This document shows positions 39,426 through 47,436 of a DNA stretch of 64,000 nucleotides, one piece after another; the first letter of the stretch is position 1; each line of letters opens with the position of its first letter. The notes under the pieces are model-generated. The model made no database searches. It was not told the origin of the DNA and was given only the letters and a program-made list of their open reading frames with translations. Source of the DNA: Streptomyces spiramyceticus (GTDB lineage: Bacteria > Actinomycetota > Actinomycetes > Streptomycetales > Streptomycetaceae); NCBI RefSeq assembly GCF_028807635.1, contig NZ_JARBAX010000001.1, positions 509,001 through 573,000 on the forward strand, read 5' to 3'. A program made the position numbers and the translations under genes.

Positions 39426-40016
39426 TCAGCGCCCGGCGCGCACCATGTCCGTAAAGAGCTGATGCACCCGGTGGTCACCCGTCAGTTCCGGGTGAAAGGA
39501 CGTGGCAAGGGCGTTTCCCTGCCGTACGGCGACAATGTGGCCCTCGTGCTCGGCGAGCACCTCGACCTGGGCGCCGACCGACTCCACCCACGGGGCGCGG
39601 ATGAAGACGCCCTCGACGGGGTCGCCCTCGATGCCGGCGACGTCGACGGTTGCCTCGAACGACTCGTTCTGACGGCCGAAGGCGTTGCGGCGCACGATCA
39701 TGTCGATGCCGCCGAGCGTCTCCTGGCCCGAGCGCGGGTCGAGGATCTTGTCGGCGAGCATGATCAGGCCGGCGCAGGTGCCGTAGACGGGCATGCCGTC
39801 CTTGATGCGCTCGCGCAGCGGCTCCAGCATGCCGAACAGCACGGCCAGCTTGGACATCGTGGTGGACTCGCCGCCGGGGATGACCAGGCCGTCGATCTCC
39901 GCGAGCTCCTCGGGGCGCCGGACCGGCCTGGCCGTGGCGTCGGCCACGGCCAGGGCGATCAGGTGCTCCCGTACGTCGCCCTGGAGAGCCAGGACTCCGA
40001 TCACAGGGTTGCTCAT
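39426..40016 (-). CDS. pdxT: pyridoxal 5'-phosphate synthase glutaminase subunit
   Basis: Supplies ammonia from glutamine to PdxS. It has 196 residues and the class I amidotransferase triad: Cys in YGTCAGLI, His and Glu in SFHPELT, plus GGESTT for the oxyanion. The start is ATG ([15 protein letters not shown]); a GTG one codon upstream is possible. It follows pdxS by eight bases. Confidence 0.95.
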   Translation of the reverse strand: MSNPVIGVLALQGDVREHLIALAVADATARPVRRPEELAEIDGLVIPGGESTTMSKLAVLFGMLEPLRERIKDGMPVYGTCAGLIMLADKILDPRSGQETLGGIDMIVRRNAFGRQNESFEATVDVAGIEGDPVEGVFIRAPWVESVGAQVEVLAEHEGHIVAVRQGNALATSFHPELTGDHRVHQLFTDMVRAGR

Positions 40017-40024
40017 CACAGGTA

Positions 40025-40933
40025 CTACCAGCCGCGGTTGGCGTAGCGCTCGGACTCGGGGAGGGTGTCGCAGTTGATGCCGACCATGGCCTCACCCAGG
40101 TTGCGCGAAGCGTCCGCGATGATCTTCGGGTCGTCGTAGAAGGTGGTGGCCTTCACGATGGCGGCGGCGCGAGCGGCCGGGTCGCCGGACTTGAAGATGC
40201 CGGAGCCGACGAAGACGCCCTCGGCACCGAGCTGACGCATCAGCGCGGCGTCGGCGGGGGTGGCGACGCCGCCTGCGGAGAAGAGGACCACGGGCAGCTT
40301 GCCCAGCTCGGAGACCTCCTTGACCAGCTCGTACGGGGCGCGGAGCTCCTTGGCGGCGGCGTACAGCTCGTTGTTGTCGTAGCCGCGCAGGCGGGCGATC
40401 TCGTTCTTGATCTGGCGCAGGTGACGGACGGCCTCGACGACGTTGCCGGTGCCGGCCTCGCCCTTGGAGCGGATCATGGCCGCGCCCTCCGCAATACGGC
40501 GAAGGGCCTCACCCAGGTTGGTGGCGCCACAGACGAAGGGGGTGGTGAACGCCCACTTGTCGGAGTGGTTGACCTCGTCGGCCGGGGTCAGGACCTCGGA
40601 CTCGTCGATGTAGTCGACGCCGAGGGACTGGAGGACCTGGGCCTCGACGAAGTGGCCGATCCGGGACTTCGCCATCACCGGGATCGACACGGCCTCGATG
40701 ATCTCTTCGATCATGTTCGGGTCGGACATCCGGGCCACGCCGCCGTCCTTGCGGATGTCGGCCGGCACGCGCTCCAGCGCCATCACGGCCACGGCGCCGG
40801 CGTCTTCGGCGATCTTCGCCTGCTCGGCGTTGACGACATCCATGATGACGCCGCCCTTGAGCTGCTCAGCCATGCCGCGCTTGACGCGTGCGGTGCCGGT
40901 CTCGGGGGCCTGGGTGGTGCTGGTGCTGGACAC
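40025..40933 (-). CDS. pdxS: pyridoxal 5'-phosphate synthase lyase subunit
   Basis: Forms PLP from ribose 5-phosphate, glyceraldehyde 3-phosphate and ammonia. It has 302 residues and is highly conserved, with [14 protein letters not shown] (catalytic Lys), [26 protein letters not shown] and [11 protein letters not shown]. The GTG start ([12 protein letters not shown]) has GAGG upstream. It heads the pdxS-pdxT pair. Confidence 0.97.
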   Translation of the reverse strand: MSSTSTTQAPETGTARVKRGMAEQLKGGVIMDVVNAEQAKIAEDAGAVAVMALERVPADIRKDGGVARMSDPNMIEEIIEAVSIPVMAKSRIGHFVEAQVLQSLGVDYIDESEVLTPADEVNHSDKWAFTTPFVCGATNLGEALRRIAEGAAMIRSKGEAGTGNVVEAVRHLRQIKNEIARLRGYDNNELYAAAKELRAPYELVKEVSELGKLPVVLFSAGGVATPADAALMRQLGAEGVFVGSGIFKSGDPAARAAAIVKATTFYDDPKIIADASRNLGEAMVGINCDTLPESERYANRGW

Positions 40934-41035
40934 GGGTGGACCTCGCTGGGGAAGGGGAAGGCTCTTGCCTCCCCGAGGAAACAGTTGCCGACCAGTCCAC
41001 TGCAAGGGCCAATGGATAGGCGGTGGCTCGTTTTG

Positions 41036-41584
41036 CTAGCTTCCGGGGCGGTCGGCCAGTGCCACAGGAGGCTCGTCGTCCATCTCGAACGCCAGGGGGA
41101 ACGGGGCGTGGCCTGCCAGCCGGAACCAGCGGACCTTGCGGTGGCGGCGCAGTGCGCGGGCCGCGCGCACGGAATCGTTGTGGAAACGCCGTGCCATCGG
41201 GACGCGCCGTACGGCCGCTGCGAGCTCCCCTGCGGCCTCCTCGCCGCCGGGCGCCTCCTTTACCGCTTCGACCTGCGCGGTCTCCCCGAAGACCGCCCGT
41301 AGCGCCTGGCTGAGCTCGCTCTCCGCGACCTCGCGGTGGTCCTCTTCGGCCTGACGCGCGGCGTGCGCGGCCTCGTACAGGACGATCGAAGCGGCGGGGT
41401 CGAGCACGCCGGACGTTGCCAGCTCCTGGGTGACCGAGGCGCGGCGCAGCAACTGGGCGTCCAGGGCGGCGCGGGAGGCGTCGATACGAGCGTGCAGACG
41501 GTCGAGGCGGCCTGCGGTCCAGCTGAGGTACAGCCCGATCGCGACGAGGGCTACGACGATCCAGATGATCAGGGTTACGGTCAC
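41036..41584 (-). CDS. conserved membrane-anchored protein of unknown function
   Basis: A 182-residue protein with one N-terminal transmembrane helix (VTLIIWIVVALVAIGLYLSW), then a long helical segment (LDRLHARIDASRAALDAQLLRR) resembling LemA-type anchors, and a C-terminal region ending PFPLAFEMDDEPPVAL. The GTG start is preferred from the conserved beginning; a TTG three codons upstream is possible. No strong ribosome site is seen. It lies upstream of pdxS, on the same strand. Known to me only as a Streptomyces hypothetical. Confidence 0.82.
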   Translation of the reverse strand: MTVTLIIWIVVALVAIGLYLSWTAGRLDRLHARIDASRAALDAQLLRRASVTQELATSGVLDPAASIVLYEAAHAARQAEEDHREVAESELSQALRAVFGETAQVEAVKEAPGGEEAAGELAAAVRRVPMARRFHNDSVRAARALRRHRKVRWFRLAGHAPFPLAFEMDDEPPVALADRPGS

Positions 41585-41699
41585 GGGCGGCAAGGTTACC
41601 GGGGTGCGGTGCCGGCTCTTGGCTTACGCAGCTTTGCCCGTGCGGGGTTTGGCTTGCGCCGGGTGGGCCCGTGCGGGGTCGGGCCGCTCCGGGGGCGCC

Positions 41700-41786
41700 A
41701 TTCGGGACTGCATGATTTAGCTGCGGTGCGGGGGCTGCGTTCGCGAGACCAGTAATTCGCGCACAAATCACGCTTTACGTCCCGAA
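41700..41786 (+). repeat. inverted repeat element, copy A
   Basis: The unit has two conserved 26-base ends (41700-41725, starting ATTCGGGACTGCATGATTTA; and 41761-41786, ending TTTACGTCCCGAA) around a 35-base middle. The ends are imperfect inverted repeats of each other (TTCGGGAC and TGATTT are shared). Flanking GGGGGCGC and GCGCCCCC extend the palindrome. Confidence 0.85.
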
Positions 41787-41906
41787 CAGCGCCCCCTGCA
41801 CGTCCCGCCCCCTCGCCGCCGTCCTAACCCCGTTCACCCGGTCCGCTACCGGCGCCGGTCGATGATTTGCGACGTACGGAGGGGGACGGGGCCGTAGGGA
41901 GTGGTG

Positions 41907-41992
41907 TTCGGGACGTAAAACGTGATTTGTGCGCGGGACGCCGGGAGGCTTTCGGTGACCCGGGATCGCAGCTAAATCATGCAGTCCCGAAT
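41907..41992 (-). repeat. inverted repeat element, copy B
   Basis: Same element in opposite orientation. Its 26-base first end (41967-41992) is identical to copy A, and the second (41907-41932) differs by one base. The 34-base middle is unrelated to that of copy A. Confidence 0.85.
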
Positions 41993-41998
41993 GCCGCT

Positions 41999-42081
41999 CC
42001 CGTAGGCCCCGGCCCCCGGCACCACCACAGGCCCCGCACCCCGTAGGCCCCCCGCCCCCGGCACCACCACCGGCCCCGCAG
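41999..42081 (+). repeat. 41-base GC-rich tandem repeat, two copies
   Basis: Two consecutive units begin CCCGTAGGCCCC (41999 and 42040), share CCCCCGGCACCACCAC and end GGCCCCGCA. A degraded third part follows to about 42110. Confidence 0.7.
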
Positions 42082-42116
42082 CGCCCCCGGCCCCGTACCA
42101 AGGCCCCCCGCCCGCG

Positions 42117-43280
42117 TCAGCCGCGTGCCGCCAGGCCGAAGCGGGCGCGGAGGCCCGACCGGTCGTCCGCGGCCACCGAAGCCGCGCCGTCGGTCACCGT
42201 CTCGTACACCGCCAGGATGTCCGCAGCGACCGTCGACCAGTCGAACCGGCGTACGTGCGCACTCCCCCGCTCCCGCAGCTCCGCCAGCCGCTCCGGATCC
42301 GCCAGCAGCCGTACCGCCGCCGAGGCCAGCGCGTCGGCGTCCTCGTTGGCGAAGAGCTCGCCCGCCGCACCCTGGTCCAGGACCTGGGCGAAGGCGTCGA
42401 GGTCGCTGGCCAGCACCGCCGCGCCCGCCGACATCGCCTCGACCAGGATGATGCCGAAGCTCTCGCCGCCGGTGTTGGGCGCGACGTACAGGTCGACGCT
42501 GCGAAGCAGCCGCGCCTTGTCCTCGTCGCTGACCATGCCGAGGAATTCGACCCGGCGGCGCATCTCCTTGGGCAGCGAGGCGACGGCCTCCTGCTCGTCG
42601 CCGCGCCCCGCGACCAGGAGCCGCGTGTCCGGGCGCTCGGCCAGGATCTTAGGGAGGGCCCGCATGAGGACGGGCAGGCCCTTGCGGGGCTCGTCGATGC
42701 GCCCGACGAAGCCGATGGTCTGCCCCTGCCACTCGGGCTTGGCCTCGGCCTTCGCGAAGAAGTCGACGTCGACCCCGTTGGGGATGACGACGGCGTCGCC
42801 GCCCAGATGTTCCACCAGGGTCCGGCGCGCGTACTCGCTCACCGCGATGCGGGCGCTTATTTTCTCCAGCGCCGGCTGCAGGATCGGGTACGCAGCGATC
42901 ATCGCCCGGGACTTCGGGTTCGAGGTGTGGAACGTCGCGACGATCGGCCCCTGCGCGGCCCAGCAGGTCAGCAGGCCCAGCGAGGGCGCGGTCGGCTCGT
43001 GGATGTGGATCACGTCGAAGGTGCCGTCGTGCAGCCAGCGCCGGACGCGGGCGGCCGAGAGGAAGCCGAAGTTGAGGCGCGCGACCGAGCCGTTGTACGG
43101 GACGGGAACGGCCCGCCCGGCGGAGACGACGTACGGCGGCAGCGGGGTCTCGTCGTCGGAGGGGGCCAGGACGGAGACCTTGTGGCCGAGCCCGATCAGA
43201 TGCTCGGCCAGGTCGCGGATGTGGAACTGGACGCCGCCGGGCACGTCCCACGAGTAGGGGCAGACAATGCCGATCTTCAC
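42117..43280 (-). CDS. pimA: PimA-like phosphatidylinositol mannosyltransferase
   Basis: GT4 glycosyltransferase that should transfer mannose from GDP-mannose to phosphatidylinositol. The 387-residue product shows CPYSWDVPGGVQFHIRDLAEHL, HIHEPTAPSL, the PNGVDVDFF sugar loop, VGRIDEPRKGLPVL and the EX7E-type motif GESFGIILVEAMSAG. GTG start overlapping the acyltransferase stop (GTGA). Its clustering with PI synthase and the PIM acyltransferase supports the assignment. Confidence 0.9.
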   Translation of the reverse strand: MKIGIVCPYSWDVPGGVQFHIRDLAEHLIGLGHKVSVLAPSDDETPLPPYVVSAGRAVPVPYNGSVARLNFGFLSAARVRRWLHDGTFDVIHIHEPTAPSLGLLTCWAAQGPIVATFHTSNPKSRAMIAAYPILQPALEKISARIAVSEYARRTLVEHLGGDAVVIPNGVDVDFFAKAEAKPEWQGQTIGFVGRIDEPRKGLPVLMRALPKILAERPDTRLLVAGRGDEQEAVASLPKEMRRRVEFLGMVSDEDKARLLRSVDLYVAPNTGGESFGIILVEAMSAGAAVLASDLDAFAQVLDQGAAGELFANEDADALASAAVRLLADPERLAELRERGSAHVRRFDWSTVAADILAVYETVTDGAASVAADDRSGLRARFGLAARG

Positions 43281-44185
43281 GAGGACTCCTGACGCGGCTC
43301 GAGGTCGGCGAGCCACAGCCGTTGCAGCATGTGCCAGTCCTCCGGGTGCTCGGCGATGCCGGTGGCGAAGGCGTCGGCCAGCGCTTGCGTCATGACGGAC
43401 GTCTTCTCGTTGCGGGTACCCGTCTCGGGTACTTCGACGGGCGGATGGATCCGGCCCCGCAGCAAGGATCCGTCGTACGACAGGGTCGCAGGCAGCAGCA
43501 GCGCCCCTGTCTGCTGCGCCAGCAGCGCAGGCCCGGCGGGCATCCGCGCCGTCTCGTGGAAGAACTCGACCTCGACGCCCGAAGCCGACAGGTCGCGGTC
43601 GGCGACCAGGCAGACGAGACCGCCGTCGCGCAGCCGCCGCGCCAGCGTCCCGAAGGCGCTGCCGCCGTTGTGCGGCAGGACCTCCATACCGAGGCTCTCG
43701 CGGTACGCGACGAACCGGTCGTACAGCGTCTCGGGCTTGAGCCGCTCGGCGACGGTCGTGAAGGGGACGCCGAGCTTGGTGGTGACCCACGCGCCGGCGA
43801 GGTCCCAGTTGGCCAGGTGCGGCAGCGCGAGCACGACGCCCCGTCCCTCGGCGAGGCCCTCCGTCAGCCGGTCTATGTCTTTGACCTCGACGCCGCTCTT
43901 CACCCGCTCAGCGCTCCAGGCGGGAAGCCGGAAGGATTCCATCCAGTAGCGCATGTACGAGCGCATACCGGCCTTGGAGAGCTCTGAGAGGCGCTCGGGG
44001 CCCGCGTCCGGCACCACCCGGGCGAGGTTTGACTCCAGCCGCAGCACGCTCTTGCCGCGCCGCTTCCACACCGCGTCGGCGATGGTGCGCCCGAGGGCGA
44101 CGGACACCGGCTCGGGCAGCTTCTTGACCGTGCCCCAGCCGAGGCCGTACAGGGCGTCGGTCAGCCGTTCCCTGCCACCGCTCAC
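43277..44185 (-). CDS. phosphatidylinositol mannoside acyltransferase
   Basis: LpxL/HtrB-type acyltransferase (PatA in mycobacteria) that acylates the mannose of PIM1 at the inner membrane face. The 302-residue product has the HX4D-like catalytic motif in LPHLANWDLAG, then GGSAFGTLARRLRDGGLVCLVADRDL. The GTG start (SGGRERLTDAL) overlaps the pgsA stop. Middle gene of the three-gene lipid set. Confidence 0.92.
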   Translation of the reverse strand: MSGGRERLTDALYGLGWGTVKKLPEPVSVALGRTIADAVWKRRGKSVLRLESNLARVVPDAGPERLSELSKAGMRSYMRYWMESFRLPAWSAERVKSGVEVKDIDRLTEGLAEGRGVVLALPHLANWDLAGAWVTTKLGVPFTTVAERLKPETLYDRFVAYRESLGMEVLPHNGGSAFGTLARRLRDGGLVCLVADRDLSASGVEVEFFHETARMPAGPALLAQQTGALLLPATLSYDGSLLRGRIHPPVEVPETGTRNEKTSVMTQALADAFATGIAEHPEDWHMLQRLWLADLEPRQESS

Positions 44186-44838
44186 GACGTCGCCCCGCTT
44201 CCCGCCTCGGTGTCGGCCTCGGCCGACTCGCGGCGTACGGTCACGACCCGCTGCCCCAGCGTCACCAGGCTGCCCACGGCGACGACCCAAAGCGCGATCG
44301 GCAGCAGCACGTCGACCCCGGGAACGCCGAAGTTGTGCAGCCCGGCCAGCCCCGCGGCGACGAGCGTGATGACGAGCCGCTCGGCCCGCTCCACCAGACC
44401 GTTGACGGCCACCGGCAGGCCGATCGATTCGCCGCGCGCCTTCGTGTACGAGACGACCTGGCCGCTGGCCAGGCAGAAGATGGCGACGGCGCACAGGATG
44501 TTGTCGTTGCCCGTGCCCGCGTACCAGAGTGCGATCCCGCCGAAAATCGCGGAGTCGGCGACCCGGTCGAGCGTCGAGTCCAGGAAGGCGCCCCAGCGGC
44601 TCGAAACCCCTGCCTGCCGCGCCATATTGCCGTCGACGAGGTCGGAGAAGACGAACAGCGTGATGACGATCGTGCCCCAGAAGAACTCTCCCCGGGGGAA
44701 GAAGACCAGCGCGCCCGCCATCACTCCGGCCGTGCCGATGAGAGTGACCGCATCCGGGCTCACCCCGCGTCGGAGGAGAAATGCGGCGAGCGGTGTGAGG
44801 ACACGCGTAAAGAATGCACGCGCGTACTTGTTCAGCAT
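44182..44838 (-). CDS. pgsA: phosphatidylinositol phosphate synthase (CDP-alcohol phosphatidyltransferase)
   Basis: Joins CDP-diacylglycerol with inositol 1-phosphate to make PI phosphate. The 218-residue membrane protein has about six helices and the full CDP-alcohol motif DLVDGNMARQ followed by GAFLDSTLD. ATG start (MLNKYARAFFTRVLTPLA). It is the first gene of the PI/PIM operon, with the next two genes overlapping by four bases each. Confidence 0.93.
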   Translation of the reverse strand: MLNKYARAFFTRVLTPLAAFLLRRGVSPDAVTLIGTAGVMAGALVFFPRGEFFWGTIVITLFVFSDLVDGNMARQAGVSSRWGAFLDSTLDRVADSAIFGGIALWYAGTGNDNILCAVAIFCLASGQVVSYTKARGESIGLPVAVNGLVERAERLVITLVAAGLAGLHNFGVPGVDVLLPIALWVVAVGSLVTLGQRVVTVRRESAEADTEAGSGATS

Positions 44839-45085
44839 GGCCTTCCCGAGGGTCGGTGGCCGTGCGACCCCTTGCGGCCACCGGCTGGCCCATCGTAGCC
44901 ACGACGGTGTACGTCCAGTGCCGGGGCCCGGCCACCCGTCGATCGGGTACGACGTATGGACGCAATGTGAGCCGAGTGCAAAGCTCGAATGACCGCGGGC
45001 GTCATCGGCGTCGCCTCGCTACTGCGGCTCCCAGATGTCCGCGCCCCCTCTCCTCAGCGTGCTCTCAGACTGGGAGGCACAGATC

Positions 45086-47284
45086 ATGGGCGACAAGGCG
45101 AACGCACACCCCGGGGCCGCCGGCAGGGCAACAGCGGCCGACCGGCCCTCGTCCGTACGGAACGTAGTGCTGGTCGGCCCCAGCGGATCGGGAAAGACGA
45201 CCCTGGCCGAGGCTCTCGCACTGGCGGCGGGAGCGGTCAACAGGGCGGGCCGGGTCGAGGACGGCGCGACCGTATCCGACTACGACGAGATCGAGCACCG
45301 GCAAGGACGGTCGGTCCAGCTCTCGCTGGTCCCCGTCGAATGGGGCGGCATCAAGATCAATCTCCTGGACACACCCGGATACGCCGATTTCGTCGGCGAG
45401 CTGCGGGCCGGTCTGCGTGCTGCGGACGCGGCCCTCTTCGTCGTCTCGGCGTCGGACGGTGTGGACGGCGCGACCAGGGCGGTGTGGGAGGAGTGTGCAG
45501 CGGTCGGTATGCCGCGGGCCATCGTCTTCACCCACCTCGAAGCGGCCAGGTCCGACTTCGACGAGATGACCCGGCTCTGCGCGGAGACGTTCGGGGGCGA
45601 CGACCCCGACGCCGTACTGCCGCTCTATCTGCCGCTGTACGGGCCCCAGGGACCCGACGGGCACGCCCCCGTCAAGGGCCTCGTCGGCCTGCTCTCGCAG
45701 CGCATCTTCGACTACTCCTCCGGCGAGCGGAAGGAGGTGCCGGCCGAGCAGGACCAGCTGCCGCGCATCGAGACCGCCCGTAGCCGGCTCATCGAGGGGA
45801 TCATCGCCGAGAGCGAGGACGAGACCCTCATGGACCGCTATCTCGACGGCGAGGAGATCGACTACAAGACCCTCGTCGAAGATCTGGAGAGGGCCGTCGC
45901 GCGCGGCACTTTCCACCCGGTCCTGGCGGCCGCCCCGGCGGCCGAGGGCTCCCGCGAGGGCATCGGCACGATCGAGCTCCTGGAGCTCGTCACGGGCGGC
46001 TTCCCGACCCCGTCCGAGCACGAGGCACCCGCGGTCACCACGCCGGAGGGCAGTCCGCGCCCGCAGATCACCTGCGATCCGGACGGGCCGCTGGTCGCCG
46101 AGGTCGTCAAGACCGCGTCCGACCCCTACGTCGGCCGGGTCAGCCTGGTGCGGGTGTTCTCCGGCACCCTCCGGCCGGACGAGACCGTACATGTGTCGGG
46201 GCACGGACTCACCGACCGCGGCCACGAGGACCACGACGTGGACGAGCGCATCGGCGCGCTCTCCTCGCCCTTCGGCAAACAGCAGCGCACCCTCAGCCAG
46301 GCAATCGCGGGCGACATCGCGTCCGTCGCGAAACTGATGCGCGCCGAGACCGGGGACACTCTGTCCGCCAAGGACGATCCGCTCCTGATGGAGCCCTGGG
46401 CCATGCCCGACCCGCTCCTGCCGCTCGCCATCCAGGCGCACAGCAAGGCGGACGAGGACAAGCTCTCCCAGGGCCTGTCGCGGCTGGTCGCGGAGGACCC
46501 GACGATGCGCCTGGAACAGAACCAGGACACCCGTCAGCTGGTCCTCTGGTGCCTGGGCGAGGCCCACCGGGACGTGGCGCTGGAGCGCCTGCGCAGCCGT
46601 TACGGGGTCCAGGTGGACGTCGTGCCGTACAAGGTGTCGCTGCGCGAGACCTTCGGCGAGAGGGCGGGCGGGCGCGGCCGCCATGTGAAGCAGTCCGGCG
46701 GCCACGGCCAGTACGCGATCTGCGAGATCGAGGTCGAACCACTGCCTCCGGGCTCCGGAATCGAGTTCGTCGACAAGGTCGTCGGCGGCGCGGTACCGCG
46801 CCAGTTCATCCCCTCCGTGGAGAAGGGCGTACGCGCCCAGGCGGCACGCGGCGTCGCGGCGGGCTACCCGCTCGTGGACGTACGCGTCACCCTCCTCGAC
46901 GGAAAGGCGCATTCGGTCGACTCTTCCGACGCCGCGTTCCAGACGGCGGGCGCGCTGGCGATGCGGGAGGCTGCGGCCGAGGCGAAGATCCATCTGCTGG
47001 AGCCGGTCACGGAGATCGTGGTGATGGTGCCCGATCACTACGTCGGCCCGGTGATGAGCGATCTGTCGGGGCGGCGCGGCCGGGTGGTCGGCACGGAGCA
47101 GGCAGGACCGGGTCGTACGCTCGTACGGGCCGAGGTCCCCGAGATCGAAATCGGACGGTACGCCGTCGACCTCCGGTCGATCTCGCACGGCACCGGGCAA
47201 TTCAACCGCTCGTACGCCCGCCACGAACCCATGCCGCCGCAGCTTGCGGGCAAGATCCGTGAACAGGCCGAAAAGGGGTCTTAG
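45086..47284 (+). CDS. elongation factor G-like protein (EF-G2)
   Basis: A 732-residue translational-GTPase paralogue with all EF-G domains. The P loop GPSGSGKTT (31-39) and DTPGYADF (95-102) are kept, but the G4 position that should read NKxD is THLE (149-152), and the switch I region reads HRQGRSVQ. Mycobacterial EF-G2 (FusA2) is reported to bind GTP without ribosome-dependent hydrolysis; this could be similar. Later domains include GGRGRHVKQSGGHGQYA and SDLSGRRGRV. ATG with GGAGG upstream. Confidence 0.9.
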   Translation: MGDKANAHPGAAGRATAADRPSSVRNVVLVGPSGSGKTTLAEALALAAGAVNRAGRVEDGATVSDYDEIEHRQGRSVQLSLVPVEWGGIKINLLDTPGYADFVGELRAGLRAADAALFVVSASDGVDGATRAVWEECAAVGMPRAIVFTHLEAARSDFDEMTRLCAETFGGDDPDAVLPLYLPLYGPQGPDGHAPVKGLVGLLSQRIFDYSSGERKEVPAEQDQLPRIETARSRLIEGIIAESEDETLMDRYLDGEEIDYKTLVEDLERAVARGTFHPVLAAAPAAEGSREGIGTIELLELVTGGFPTPSEHEAPAVTTPEGSPRPQITCDPDGPLVAEVVKTASDPYVGRVSLVRVFSGTLRPDETVHVSGHGLTDRGHEDHDVDERIGALSSPFGKQQRTLSQAIAGDIASVAKLMRAETGDTLSAKDDPLLMEPWAMPDPLLPLAIQAHSKADEDKLSQGLSRLVAEDPTMRLEQNQDTRQLVLWCLGEAHRDVALERLRSRYGVQVDVVPYKVSLRETFGERAGGRGRHVKQSGGHGQYAICEIEVEPLPPGSGIEFVDKVVGGAVPRQFIPSVEKGVRAQAARGVAAGYPLVDVRVTLLDGKAHSVDSSDAAFQTAGALAMREAAAEAKIHLLEPVTEIVVMVPDHYVGPVMSDLSGRRGRVVGTEQAGPGRTLVRAEVPEIEIGRYAVDLRSISHGTGQFNRSYARHEPMPPQLAGKIREQAEKGS

Positions 47285-47436
47285 TTGACTGTGCCGTCCG
47301 CCCAATTGCCTTGCGGCGGGCGGCATTCCACTGTCCCATTACGGGCAGGGAACACCCGGATACGCTGTGTCCCAGCTCAGAAGGTGTGCCGGGAGCAGTA
47401 GTTGGGAACAGGCCGCAGGAGCGGTTGCGTGCGGCG

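Larger units (their letters stand above)
41585..42116. other. 532-base non-coding region with repeats
   Basis: No reading frame here has a start, ribosome site and plausible protein. It contains two inverted copies of a repeat element, a GC-rich spacer (41787-41906) with a fragment TGATTTGCGACGT of related sequence near 41863, and a short tandem repeat next to the PimA-like gene end. Confidence 0.8.

Noticed and set aside
41999..42110. CRISPR array in the repeat-rich gap
   Set aside because: The units are adjacent without spacers, only two are clear, and no cas genes are in the window.
45065..47326. Open frame of 753 codons opposite the EF-G2 gene
   Set aside because: Shadow frame rich in Arg, Asp and His, without family motifs; the plus-strand gene is clear.
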